From the NCBI GenBank assembly GCA_015501605.1, contig JADNRZ010000023.1, positions 682,001 to 746,000 of the forward strand: a DNA stretch of 64,000 nucleotides. The letters run 5' to 3'. The position numbers and the translations under genes are program-made. Every line of letters begins with the position of its first letter. Position 1 is the stretch's first letter. Under the pieces are notes generated by a model. It saw only the letters and a program-made list of their open reading frames with translations, was not told the DNA's origin and did not search any database. Shown here one piece after another: positions 25,901 through 38,269 of the stretch. Source of the stretch: Panaeolus papilionaceus (Eukaryota > Basidiomycota > Agaricomycetes > Agaricales).

Positions 25901-26116
25901 CTCTGGGAGCCAATGACAGCAATCTGAGGCAAGTCAATGTCTACTTGGACTCTGAAATTCAGTTTATTAGAAAGAAGCAAAAAGCGACGCGTAATAAATG
26001 ATGAAAACCACACACCCCGTACTGTGGAGTTTGTTCGCCAAATCCAACATTTTCCTCCGTCCAATACCAAGGTTTGGGTTCGCGAGTCCCACCCCACCAT
26101 TATACTGTTCGTCCAT
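22945..26116 (-). CDS. Dynamin-superfamily GTPase (fungal Mx-like)
   Basis: A large GTPase that would polymerise on membranes and use GTP hydrolysis to remodel them. Ten exons: 26016-26116, 25829-25951, 25415-25767, 25237-25350, 25110-25178, 24763-25051, 24034-24711, 23787-23984, 23254-23699 and 22945-23192. They join in frame to 872 residues. G1 is GSQSAGKSS (residues 48-56), G3 is DLPG (190-193) and G4 is TKPD (257-260). [13 protein letters not shown] after G1 is typical of this family. The middle/stalk region contains the conserved [10 protein letters not shown] near residue 576, and the last about 80 residues form the GTPase effector domain. There is no PH or Pro-rich C-terminus, so it is not a classical endocytic dynamin. 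Oddity: an Asp/Glu run (about 470-530) followed by a Lys-Pro repeat (about 533-547) is inserted in the stalk. Confidence 0.9.
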
Positions 26117-27715
26117 TGGAATGCTGATAAATGAATGCGCTCACTAGTATGTGGAGGTAGCAGGCAATGAAAACACGAAAATTAAAATGCGGTAACGCGG
26201 TCACGGACATTCAATGCGGGAACGGCCGAAACCCATCAACACCATTTCTGGACTCCGCTGAGGATAATCAGAGGATTGACGAACTGGCGGTCTGGCATAT
26301 TGCCCCAAAACAACAAGAATCAGTCGAAAAGAAAGCCATGTCATGAATTTCAATTGGAATTTCAGAGAGGTACTGGACATGAAATAAATGAAAAGAAAAT
26401 CGAATTTAGTACTAGGGCTCGAAGGAATGCTTTAGGAAGCAGTCGTTTCAACGATGAGGGACGAAAGCTGGTCCTGGACCCATTAGAGAAAGTTCCGTCT
26501 CCAACCCTGCATCGTTGGTATCCAGGATACGTCTGTAACCCTGCCAACTCTTGATATCAAGACTGCAGCCTGCGCAAGGTAGAGGTGTCATCAGCTACAT
26601 GTTGTAAGTGAAATGGACAGACAAAATTTTGTCGACTCCTGGGACAGATCAGATACACAATCATATCAAGTAAAGCGGACAGCTAATCCAGCTCGTGTCA
26701 TGAAGAGTCGAGTTGTTGTTGTTGTGAGATCATCATATTGCACTCAAGAGGCGGATCCAGCGTTGAAAATTACAAGAACTTACACATAATGGGCGTTGGA
26801 CCACGTCATGGAGTTTCAGCGTTCAGTTCAGTTACATGACCTAGAAAAGGGGAGGGAGAGAAACCGATATAAGTCACCATGGATGTTACTTCGAACAAGA
26901 AAAGGAAAATCAGAAACACAATGGATTGTATGTATGTATATCACGATGTGAGCTACTACACTCTCATATAAATCCCTTATACGTTTTATGCATCATCGAC
27001 CCGAGCTGTTTTGCCTGGATCGGATAAAAAGCGAAGGAAACTCACACGATGTAGCCCTGGAGTCTCGTGCCACACTGCTAGTGCGTTGCCGTCTTGGGTG
27101 TCGACGGGTGTCATCAAGTACAAGGATTAGAAGACGTGAGCATGATGCGTCTATGGATGAAGGGAAATTAGTTCGACATCACAAAAATTAAACACAGAGA
27201 GACTAGCAGGCCAAAATGCATTCATGATCTGTCAGTTAGGCCAGAACCTTGAGTCAAGGATAACGACAGCATCTCGACCGCAAACGTTCGGAAACCATAT
27301 CATGGTCCGAGTCAATAGTGTGTCGAATCGGAATGGATGCAATCATAGAGACATTACGAAAATCCCCAAAGTAACACGACTTCAAACTCACATTTCTAGC
27401 ATGAACTGTTAATTATAGACTTGATGAATGCTGCATGTTACGATTAGGCAAGGCAGGACTTGAGCAGTCTAACGGCACATGAGTCTACGATGGGTTTAAG
27501 TTCAAGCACGAACAACCAAGTCAAATTTAGCTGGGACGTTGACTAGGGAGGTGTTGTTCTGATTAACAGTATGATGAGAGAGGAAAGGAAGGAAGAAACA
27601 GCAAAACGACAGTGGTTGGGAGAAAACAACGACACCGGTGAGAAACTTGCCTCGCACTGCGGGGTTTCAAGTTTGGCTTCTAAATTCGGTGAATAACCGT
27701 GAATTAAAGCCTGCG
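26117..27715. other. Intergenic upstream of the dynamin gene
   Basis: Scattered ORFs under 100 codons without family features. No RNA gene recognised. Confidence 0.45.
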
Positions 27716-28789
27716 AAATGCCATTTTGGGCATCTTCTTGTCTTCGTTTTGATCAGTGATCCAAATGACATACTAACCCAATGTACATATGTTCCGAGGC
27801 ATTTAAGGCTTCGGGTTTTGTCCCCTGCTGAAATTGCGCCAAGAAATACCGCAAATGTTTGCCATGTGATCTTCGTCGTCCCTCACGTTCTTGCTGTGTC
27901 GTGTGCACGTGCTCTTACTTAGCTTCGCCTGGACTCTGGTGCTGTGAGTATACAGGGCGGGAAGGATATCCACTGCCGCAGAGATGAGAGCGGAAAGGTG
28001 CCAGGATGCAGACAGTAGGGCCTCGGTGAATGCCGCGTAGGGTCGGTCCACTTTGCCTAGTGACGCAGTGTGATCATATTTTGAGAAGAGACGAAATGTA
28101 TTGTAGAAGCTCTTGTGCAAAACTCATTCAGTCGCTTGAGGCCATTGCATCGATGGCATTCTGCCCGACCCAGAGATTTGTTGCACCCACAATTCCATTA
28201 GCACCCCCGTCGTCGTTAAGCGACTCATGCCCCGACTCGACCCCTGTCCAAGGTGGCTGCGTTGCTCCTCAGCTTGCATCGCCGATTCGCTCATACCCTC
28301 CCCTATTTTTTCACCTATAGTCAATAGGAATGCATATCTCAAAATAAACGATGGAGCTTGCTATAATTCTAGGGCGAAACAGAGTCAGCAATAGTGAGAT
28401 TGACCGATGGCCATGTATACGGCTGAGCACGATGCCGTGCCTATGGAGATTGTTTGTTCATACCATAGACTCGCTTAGACTTTACGCAAGCTCTTTACCC
28501 AACAACTCGGGACGCATTGACGGGATACACTTTAACAGACTTTTGATCCCCGCTCCCGTAGGTGCTATTCATTGCTTCTTCTCCCCCCCTTGTCTTCAAC
28601 CAAGGTTGAATCCTCATGGGGGAATGTCGCCTCCTTAGTTTCGAGTCGTGAATCGAGAAAAAGCAACAATAATCATAGTTTAGTATTCTTCCGCCGACCT
28701 CAGGAAAGTGCATGGATAGGGAAACACGCAAATACATGCAAACGAATACGCAGGTAATGCTTAAAGTATAGGTAATAAAGTTTGACACA

Positions 28790-29057
28790 GACTGGTTGCG
28801 GGCCATGCCACCACAATGAACATACAGTGACACACCGTGACTTTCACAATAATCAATGGCGCCAGCGAGCGGCCTACTATCATCGACCAGTACTTCGTTC
28901 CAACCGGAACTTCGTGCGGTCACGAAATTTAGCGGGGAAAAGTGACAGCTCGTTCCCGAGAGTGACAAATTCCCCGCCAAAACGTAACGCGGCACGAAGT
29001 CCTGGTTAAAACGAAGTACTGGTCGGTGATAGTATCGATATGAAAACAGCTGTAATA
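28790..29057. repeat. Diverged copy of the 38-39 kb inverted-repeat family, interrupted by a MITE
   Basis: The right end (29033-29055, TATCGATATGAAAACAGCTG) matches the termini at 38887 and 39283-39312. The left part shares ACATACAGTGACA-like sequence with 38930-38945. The copy is split by the MITE at 28877-29032. Confidence 0.5.
28877..29032. mobile_element. 156 bp foldback MITE inserted at TA
   Basis: Almost the whole element is an imperfect palindrome. It starts CTATCATCGACCAGTACTTC and ends with the inverted counterpart GAAGTACTGGTCGGTGATAG, and the arms extend about 65 bp to a short loop near 28950. TA dinucleotides flank it at 28875-28876 and 29033-29034. The related repeat at about 38900-38915 reads ATCGATAGGCCGC without an insertion, which matches this locus once the element and one TA are removed. 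TA targeting suggests mobilisation by a Tc1/mariner-type transposase. Confidence 0.75.
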
Positions 29058-30304
29058 TCATTGATCTTACAGCTCGATGCAAAACCATAGACCGCATCTC
29101 TGCACTTACACACAGAGTCGGACTCTGAATTCGGTCGAAGCGATCCCGAGCATGACAGAACATAGTTCTATGAATTACGAAAACCATCGACATAGTGCCT
29201 AGAGTGATAAACCTCACGGCCATGGATCAATTTGAACTCAGATATATGTTATTTAGAAATCGAAATTTTATGAGGTTTACGAATTTGCCAAAATAACTAG
29301 ACGCGCCCATACTCGTTTCTATGTCTCAAAGAGCTCTTCTGACTTTTGAATGGGTAAAATGGAGTGAATAAGCTGAACTGGCGTGGGCAGTGAGCAAGAC
29401 TCAGTGAGGGGGGGCCGGAGTAATGAGTAATGCATTATGTTATCAATCAGTTGCTTCGGGATCGCTTCGAACAGGTAACAGCCAAGGGCAACACATACAG
29501 AGAAGGGTTCAAACTCCGCTGTGGTGTAAGTAAACGGTTGCGGTCTATCGTTTTGCATTTAGCTGTAATTCGGTTATTATTCGTGATCAAATGACGTGAA
29601 ATGGAGGTCCAAATTGTCATTTGGATCACTGATCAAAACGGAGACAAAAAGATGCACAAAATGGCATTTTGTTCACGTTCTACTCAGGTTCAATTGAATT
29701 TAAAAATATGTGTTTCCATCAGGCTAATCTCCTATAGACTGGAGAATTCCTTGGTGAATCCTCTCCCCTCAGTTCGTGACACTCTGGCCGTTCAAACAAT
29801 ACTCGCCTGTCTTTCCTCAACACCGTGCTTTGAACGCCGCTCACGCATTTTCGGAGTCCTCACTTCCAGAAGCAGCTCCCAACATTCTTGTTTCTCAACA
29901 AAGAATGTCAGACATTGGGGATGTATTTCAACGCCTAGAGCCAGATGAACCCGCTGCGGACTTTATTCTCAATCGTTCACCTGTTCTCTAGGTATGTTTG
30001 AATCCCCAAATTTCTCTGTTCACGGCTTTACACTCAAACTAGTTATGCTAACTTTCATGTGCACCTGTTCTCTAGTATACGAGTAAAATCGCGCTACCCA
30101 CCCTCCTGCTACCCTTTTCTTTGTTTAGTTTATGTACACACCACAGGTACCATCGTTATCACTCAAATTTTTATTTCTAGGTCCTGTTTCAAGGTCGCGC
30201 TTATCTCAGCGGACCGTTTATTTATCCTCCCGTGCGATTCTTTCACAGGCCAATAAGGAGATTAGTTCACCGAATTTAGAAGCCTAAGCCAAACCCGGCA
30301 GTGT

Positions 30305-31372
30305 CTGGTGAGAACCAGGCGTGATCACCGGAGAAATCCGTGATATCCAATGTACCCATACCCGCCGCTGGTTACGGGGTCTCGCACCATATACAGCAAT
30401 CAGGGTCGAACTCCCCCTGTCTTCTATCGCTTATTCTCGTCCTGTCCTCGTATTCGAAGTATCCTGGCCGCAAAATAGAGCAAAAATAGCTGTATGAATG
30501 TGTGTATATATCTCATGTTTTATTTGGGCTTAAATACTAAGTACATGGATGTTGTATTGGTATTAAGGTGCTTTGATTTATGGACACAGTAATTAGCATA
30601 CTAAATACCTATTCCTCTTTGAGTAAAGAGGCGAGGAAACATATATTTTTTAAAGCACCTCTTCATCTATTACGCTAAAATTTACTAAACGCCATGGCCT
30701 TGCCACTCGTCGTCAACCCTGGTTTTGACAAATGTGACCACTCATGAAACTATTAACATTTTCAGCATGAATCTTGACTTGAACACTCAATCCAAAGGCT
30801 ATTCGACTGAGGACAAGCATCTATTTATTTTATCAATAGAAGTATAAATTAAATACCGCGATACAGGAATAGAGAAATGGCAGCTTTCAATGTCACCAAA
30901 TAAACTTTTTATTCGTAAAACTCACATTAAGGTCGACGTCATTTATAGCAACTGGTTATCCCTTGCAGCGTACGAAACCCATGCAGAACTCAAAAGGGAA
31001 GTAATTTTATCTTTGCGTCTCTCAAATATGGCTCGGAACATGGTTAAGATCTCGCAAATCACAAGCTCTATTCTCGTGCTCAATGAACTTTTCAACGCTG
31101 TAACGGCCAAAATATATGGATGGATTTCGTGTTGGACAGCAGAACGAGCAGAAAAATATGGGTAGGCATGTATAACCTATCGAACTTCGACATAGAAGAT
31201 ATTTGAAGGAGTTTAAATGTCTCTTTCGTACGCAGAGCTTCTCAAATCTCGCTATCTAAACGATGCAGGGTAGACCTTGATTACCATATATAGTGCGAGA
31301 CCCCGTAACCAGTGGAGGTATGGAGATCACGAATTTCTCAGGTGATCAGCACCCGGTGAGAAGAGAATGACC
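30305..31372. mobile_element. About 1.07 kb element with about 95 bp inverted arms
   Basis: Left arm at about 30310-30409 and right arm at about 31272-31368 are inverted copies. They share CTGGTTACGGGGTCTCGCAC exactly, plus flanking TGATCACC and GAGAAAT blocks. The interior has no recognised protein; a 91-codon ORF at 30890-31165 is unassigned. Confidence 0.5.
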
Positions 31373-32802
31373 TATAGAATTGGTCACCTGAACATACCAA
31401 AAGCCTAGCCACGGTCCTTAACACTGACAGGCCGGAATGTAATACAGATAAAGGCTAGAATCGCATCGGACATTCAAGTTGGGTCTTCCATCTTCGAGAC
31501 ACACTGTTTTCGTTTACGTAGTACATATGAGGGTAATGATTATGTTACTGACCGGTGTCAAACGCTTCACTCCATGAGGTACCAGATGTCTCGATCACGG
31601 ACATACACATTCTGGGAGGGGGGAGGTTCCCCCCAAACAAAAAGGAAATTCAGGTGGCATGTTGAGCTGATATTCGCACGACCCGAACACTTCCCCAGAA
31701 TCTGCACCCATTAATTACCTTCGCTTCACGTTGCTGTTGACTCTATTGCAAATTCTATGTGTATAGAGCTGTAGATACTTATTTATTGGTTGGAAAAACC
31801 AAGCATTGCGGGCTGCAGACAACGGAAATGAAGCCACGCTTCCATTTCGTTATAGTGACTCGTCTTGCCGCAGACTCTGGAGTTAAGAGGAGCTCTTGTT
31901 ACACATTGGAAGTTTAATATGCGACGTCACCTTCAGGAGAGTCATCCGTCATGGAAGGCTAACTTGGGAACACAGAGTCGCGCATTAGAGGATGTCCAGA
32001 AGAAAATCACTAGTATTTCGGAGAAAGAGGAGCAGGACTTAGGGATTCCAGAGACCCATATTGGGAGATACTCTCTCGAGCCATCTAGCGCTGCTTATGA
32101 CACACGTTAGGATGCCGCAGTTTTGATGGCTTCCCATTATAGCTTGTTCATGTCTGGGATCGAGAGATCTGACTCGTGCGACCTACTCATATATTCCCTT
32201 TGAATCCTAAAGACGTATTTCTGTCCCAGAGCTCGAGCCCTTGTATAACGTGTGTGAAGAGCGCGCATAGAAAAAGCGAAAGATGCAGGTTCAGGAGCCT
32301 GGAAGCGGTCCCAAGTTGGTTTAGCAAAAGCCTGATGTCCGTCATGTCAAGCTGACACGCGCTGAAGCCCGAAGAGTTCCTTTGAACGTTGTCTCCGCGC
32401 TGTTTAGACTTTCCGTACATGGTGAAACCCGAAACGCGATAGAACATTATATTGAGGCAAATAGATGAGCGGACGACCAGCTTCGATCAGCTATCCTCGT
32501 GAACCCTTGCACCCTTTCGAAGGTCCTGAAAGCACATTTCGTAGATTTATGTGGTAGAATTCATATCCATTGACGACGAGCAGAGTTTTCTTACAAAAAC
32601 GATGTGCCTGGGTCTCATGTTAGATTGCTGCATAAAAGATAACTGAAGAAAAGGTTAAATCTCTTCTTTTGTCGGCGGAATTTATCAGGGTCGGACTTCT
32701 TGTCATGATTTCGATTTTGGTGCGCAAATCTTGTCCTCTGGAATAGATATAACGGAATATGAGTCTCAATAGCCATTCATCCCCTCACTTCCATTCCCCG
32801 TT
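31373..32802. other. Gene-poor interval upstream of the FYVE gene
   Basis: Apart from the C2H2-like fragment at 31865-32110, nothing was recognised. Confidence 0.4.
31865..32110 (+). pseudogene. Fragment of a C2H2-like zinc-finger protein
   Basis: The 81-codon open frame contains THWKFNMRRHLQESHPSW, resembling the His-bearing half of degenerate C2H2 modules common in basidiomycete transposon-associated and uncharacterised proteins. There is no ATG at the 5' end and no clear partner exon, and the paired cysteines are not preserved in frame. It is interpreted as a relic. Confidence 0.35.
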
Positions 32803-34201
32803 ATGCCTCTCTCAGGTAAGTGTCTCTTCATTGTCGAAAGCACCCCAGTGCTGACCGCGAATACTAGATTCGAGCGCCTCCCCCCGCCTCTCTCCCACAC
32901 TGTCATATCTGCTGCCTCCAGCGCTTCCCTCCTTATATCCATCTCAGCGGCATACCCATCAAACATCCTAAGGGAAAATGAGCATTTGGCTCTTTTTTTA
33001 CGGCCTGAGCTGTGGAAGGTTAGCTTGATCATGTTCACTTCCTCCTATTGTCCTCACCTCGAACTGTTTGTAGCCCGACTCAGAAGCTTCTGTATGCGAA
33101 AATGTCTACTGTGCCGAGCCATTCACCTTATTCAACCGTAGACATGTGAGGTTGCATTCAACAATACTTCTCATCTTTCCTGATGATTTTTATCTAATTA
33201 CGCAGCATTGCCGCAAATGTGGTGGGGTATTTTGTGATAATTGCAGCACTCGAACAACCAACCTCCTCGATGCCTCGAAGTTGCCGTTCTCACAACTACC
33301 TCGCAACACACCCATTGCAACATTCGACTCTCCTCGATCTCGCGTTATCAACTGTCGCGTCTGTAACGATTGCTGGAATCAGCTGCACGGACTTCCAACC
33401 CAGCCATTCACCCCTGCAGGCTCTGGTCCACCCCGATCCCTTGGACAAGTGTTTTCCCTCCCCGTCGCTAGATTGCATCAGCCACTTGCTGGCTTTTTTT
33501 TTACCCCAAGACATATGAGCCTTTCCCTACCAAACATCAACTTTTTGTTCTGGCCCAGAAATACCTCCTCCCATAGTGACACCACTAGTATCGAAAGCAG
33601 TCCTTCTACGTTCGAAAACCATCTTCGATGCGCCTGGTCAGACACATCCCCCGTTAGAGGATATCCCGAGACCCCGGAACGCGCAACATTTGTATTGCCA
33701 TCCTCCCCTCCGCGTCCGGCTCGCAAAACCCTGTCACCCCATGCTACCTTGAGGCCTCCGAACTTCCGCACATCTTCTTCAGCGGCGATTGTCGCCCCTA
33801 CCAGACCTCCGGTTCCAATTCTTCAATTAAGACTGCAATCTCACAACTCCTTCACTAGTACTTCTCATCTTTCAAGTGTCTTCCCTCCGATTCCAGAGGA
33901 TGACGAGTTGGATACTTGCCCCCTGCAGCACCCAAGTATCGCGTGCAAGGAAATGCGTGGTCGCTGGGTGCCCAAGCCACGCCTATCCAGAGGATCCTAC
34001 TCCCCTCCTCCACCGGGCTGCAAAGCTCAATGGGAGCTGGATGAGGATGAGGAAAAGCGTCGGGAGTTCGAGCGCCGGTATCGACCCAATCCCGTCGTGT
34101 GCCATGGAGAAATCAGATATCGGGTACCTAAGGCATATGAACCTGAACCCGATCTTCGATACTTTCCCCGCAGCCCTTCCCGCACCCTTGCTACATACTA
34201 G
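32803..34201 (+). CDS. FYVE-type zinc-finger protein
   Basis: Predicted to bind phosphatidylinositol-3-phosphate on endosomal or vacuolar membranes. Exons 32803-33018, 33074-33145 and 33206-34201 join in frame to 427 residues. Introns of 55 and 60 bp fall inside the domain. Splicing rebuilds the FYVE signature: WKPD at residues 71-74, a Cys pair at 80 and 85, NRRHHCRKCGG (93-103) as the basic lipid-binding motif, then CDNCS (106-110) and a final pair in CRVCNDCW. A conserved-looking N-terminal part (FERLPPPLSHT, AYPSNILRENEHLALFL) precedes it. The remaining about 280 residues are Pro/Ser-rich and probably disordered, ending in a more ordered acidic/basic tail. The start is the only suitable ATG; an upstream exon cannot be excluded. 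Confidence 0.85.
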
Positions 34202-34962
34202 ACACGTGTTCGATTTTTTTGGTCATTTTGACTGTCTAGGGCAGTATTAACCCTGCCTTCCGTTGCCTCCCCAAGAGGCTTCAGATCCGGCGATCTCGTA
34301 CTCACCCACCCAAAAGCGGTTTAGTGCGACAGCAGCATGATGGCACCTCAGCCATCAGGAGGTCGTCTCCCTGCTATTTCTCTGGGTCCTGTACAATATT
34401 CGATCAGTAGCCACAGCCTTTAGTCTTCTTATAGTATTTGCTCTTTTGCGTTGTCGAAAGTGCGATTTATGGGTTCAATGAGCACCATTTACACATACCC
34501 CAATCTCTGATAAGCTGTAATTTAGGCCGTAACGCATTGATTCCAACGCCTCGATGCATTCAATTGAATCTAATGCAAACGAACCGTTTCTTTACAAACA
34601 TATTTATTCACAAACTGTCCCTCAAAATTATATCTAGGAAGATTAATGCCTCGTAAAACCGACCATTGTACTTCAAAAGATGTGCTTTCAATTATAAGTA
34701 TGGGGCCAAATCCGACAAGATGCCACTCTTCCCATTACTTATACATTTTTGACCTGTCATATAGGGCCTTTCGGTTATTGTTTTCTTCAATATATGAAAG
34801 ACATTTGGACGCCTCAGCATTCAGTTTCACGAGGACCAGACTGGCTATCCTCCTTGCACATAACGATCCAATCACTGCGCCCACAACGAGCCGGACATGA
34901 GAAATCAAAGCATCCCTGAATCATGGTTTGATTCCTATGTACGTGATAATGTTTCTACCAAG
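34202..34962. other. Intergenic after the FYVE gene
   Basis: No gene recognised; A/T-rich. Confidence 0.45.
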
Positions 34963-35373
34963 TCGAGTTGAACTCGATTCCACCGAGTTACAGTCGTTTG
35001 CATATTGTTTTGCACAACAATATTTTTAAAATCTTGCTTGGTCGTGTTTTGAATGATGCCGAACGTCACATCTCCTCGATAGGGGCATTTGCCTCTCGCC
35101 TTCTGTTCACCAGAAGCATTTAACTGCCTCACTTTTTGTCGTTTGTAGCCCATGTAGGTTACTATCCTACCTTTTTGTGAAGTATATTAGGCATTTACTA
35201 ACCTGAGTCTCTCGAGGATTGAATTGGACGAAGCATTTCATCAGGGCTCTGCTGACGATGACCCTGGATAGGTGTCAATCAATATCCAGATAAACAAGAT
35301 TTTAGAAATTGTTGTGTGCAAGACAATATGCAAACGACTGTAGCTGATTGTTAGCTGAATCGAGTTGGAGAAC
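34963..35373. mobile_element. About 0.4 kb foldback element
   Basis: Left arm at about 34990-35040 and right arm at about 35293-35340 are inverted copies sharing TACAGTCGTTTGCATATTGT and AAAATCTTG. Direct and inverted AACTCGA/TCGAGTT motifs surround the arms. There is no coding content. Confidence 0.5.
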
Positions 35374-38269
35374 TCGACTCGGCTCAGGTACCCGAGTTGC
35401 TTGCTGGTTTCACTTGGGTTTCACATGATGGGTCCGTGCAAGAGTTTTACCAAAGAACGAGTCCACAACACGCTAATTTATCTGTTGACGCGCCCTTGGT
35501 TTTCATGTTCCGCATCGTCCCCCCCCAAGCTTAAGCTAAAGCAACTTCTTTTCATCGAGCAGCGAGCTCCTGTACTGTATCATGTGCTTATCAATCATTC
35601 CTGGTCTGGAGCCGTGAGAGCCCCTCAACGATTCTGGCGATTTCATTGACTAGTTGTTCTTTCCACGACATTTTCCTTCAACTCGGTTCAGCTCGGAGCT
35701 GAAACTCGATTTAACCTGGCAATCAAGTTATATGTACTATTAGTATTACTAATGGCAACCCGATGTTCGTCGCAAGCCGTTATTCGTCAGGGCACAGCTG
35801 ACGAAGCAAAGTCACAATCCGCAAACTTGAATGGATAGATTCGGCGACGAAACCTGACGAAACCCTGACGAACTCACCAAAAACAAGGGAGGAGACAGTT
35901 GACGGACTTGCTTACATTGTTACAATACGCTCAAATACATCGCCAAATACTGTCTACGAAATTTGGGAAAGAGAGTTGTAGTAACAGGCAAGATCTCAGA
36001 GGGTGACCAATTATGGCAGGCGACGAACATCGGGTTGGCATTAGTACGCGATCGCTGGACTGACGCCTCTTGCATATTGCTATCGCTCGCTATCTATGTT
36101 GTCGCATGCTATCTTTCGCATCTTATCCTTATTTCTGTATCTACCATTCAAGTTGACATTTTCTTCCATGGTGCTACCCATTCCGTTATAAATACCAGCC
36201 GTGCCCTTTTTTTCTCCTTTTTTTTTCTTTCGTAGTCCCCACTATTATCAGTACTTACGCCGAAAAACACTCATTCATTCTCACTCGAAGGTTTCATAAC
36301 ATCCATTCCTTTATAACACCCTCACCTTTCCGCATGATTTCTATCTTTCATATTTTGGCATCATCTCATCGCTTGACACCACTGTGCCATACCCATCACC
36401 ACCCTAACGCTGTACATACATCGTTATCTCGTCATATGTAGTTTTCATCTTCTAAACCGGACAATCCTAAACATAATTGAAATACAATAGTGTCCTTTGC
36501 TTGCCGCTTCAATCTCGTGTCCGAAGAATCTTTGTAGCAAAGTGAACTCGAACCTGAGCAAATTCTCAACGACTTTCCTCGACTATTGGTTCGGTAATCG
36601 CTCATCTCATTTATTCAGAGATATATGATAGCCCAATACTGAATTGAGATGGTCAAGCAAGGAGGCGTTCAACTATCCTCTATCTAAACTGTCCCCGTGA
36701 CTGCTCGGATGGTCGAGTTATTTCAAGTCCTAAGTATAAAGGTAATAAATATGATCAGCAAACGTCAAGAACCGAGTGTCCAATGAGCAAAATAAAGATC
36801 AGAACATAACGTGACATCATAGAATTGGATCGCAAAACGATCCAGTTCAGACTAGTTGATAAAGAACCATCCGAGATGTACGAACAAGAAGACAAGGAAA
36901 CAAGCTCACCACTATGGTCTCCATGATCGTCCGCTCAGCAAATCGATAACCTCTCAGCACGGTTTGAATCGGACCCTGTCAATGTCGCACACCAACTTGA
37001 AGAGACTGACAGTATGCTAGAGGCTGACGATCCCGCTACCTGGAGAAGAGTCAGCACAAGATACAAGACAACATTGAAGTCGAAGAGAAAAATCAGAACG
37101 AAGGTTAAATAAATGATATCACATCACGGCAGGACCGGTGGTCCATTCGTTGTCAATGCGATTCTGTAAAGTAACATCCTTTGGGAGTTGCGAGGGAGGA
37201 GTGTACTCACGTCTTTTGCTAATGTTTCCAACGGATGACGGACGGTTACATAGGTGATGGGTTCTAGCCTCTGATCCACACAAGACCACTTCAGGCTCGT
37301 CCGGAAGTTGAGGACTGGTAAAGATGAAAAAGAAGGATTAGTCGCTGTTTCAAGAGCGAGTTGAAGGAGTAGTCGCTACAAAAGAACTGAACAAGAATAA
37401 AAATATTTAATCCAACTCACACGACCAGAATATCAACCTCAACGCTGATTGACTCCACTGTGTCCTGCAATCAGATCGAGTCGTACAAGACCGTTATATC
37501 ATCGTCCACCAAGACTGCGCAGTACTCGTGTTGCTGAGAAGACCTGCATATCGCTGCGATGTTGGAGAGAGGACGATGAGCGTTCACTGATGTTTACGCC
37601 AGCTGCGACGTGGTGGTAACGGAAGAAAGACAAAAAGTCATACGGTACGAGGGTTCTCTAGAAACCCAGGATGGTGAGAATAACAATTCAATGGGATCCG
37701 AAGGTCAGCTGTCGAAGCCCCCCGGTACTCTCGGCCCTGCTTTGTATTAATTGTAAGGAGGATTTCCCAAGCTGGTTGATATCAGAGAAGGATTTTGGCA
37801 CGGAAGCGCCTTTTAAATTCAAATTAAATTTAAGTAAAAAATGAGGGTACAAATTAGAGGGGATCATTGGAAGACTTGTGACAACGACAGCGACACAGAA
37901 CCAACTGTCTGACAGACTCCCCGCAAAAGATGCATATCAAAAGTTGCAACCAATAGGGCTGTAGGCTCTAATCACAATTCACAAGCATCTCCATTGAGAG
38001 TGGAGCATCTTAGAACCCGAGTGTTGTACATATTGCAGATACGAGAAACAACAAACATCATGATAACATCTAACTATCTTCCAACGTACGTGGTAATCGT
38101 AGTCCGACCTTTCCCAAACCTGTTCCAGCAATGACTTCGACTCTTCAACTCCTTTATCGAAAGCAACTGACAAGTTTTTAGCTGCCTTCATGGCTGTGTC
38201 TAGCGCACACGAAGGACCATGAATTTAAGTTCTTCCTGTCTTTGACAAGGTGTTCCTTCAGACCCACTT
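35374..38269. other. Gene-poor interval with scattered exon-like fragments
   Basis: Contains TTCGTCAG/CTGACGAA inverted motifs near 35780-35810 and 35850-35870. A minus-strand open stretch at 38191-38095 starts MKAAKNLSVAFDKGVEES and ends at a GTACGT donor, but no downstream partner was found. No complete gene was recognised. Confidence 0.35.

Larger units (their letters stand above)
27716..29669. mobile_element. Putative 1.95 kb non-autonomous DNA element with about 54 bp inverted termini
   Basis: Bases 27716-27769 are repeated in inverted orientation at 29616-29669 with only a few mismatches. The shared core includes CGTTTTGATCAGTGATCC and CCAAATGACA. The interior shows no transposase; it carries the 28790-29057 repeat copy, which itself holds a MITE. 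No clear target-site duplication was found, so the exact ends are uncertain. Confidence 0.55.

Noticed and set aside
28495..29223. 242-codon minus-strand ORF
   Set aside because: It runs through the MITE palindrome and the surrounding repeat; open by chance.
32766..33038. 90-codon minus-strand ORF
   Set aside because: Antisense to the first exon of the FYVE gene.
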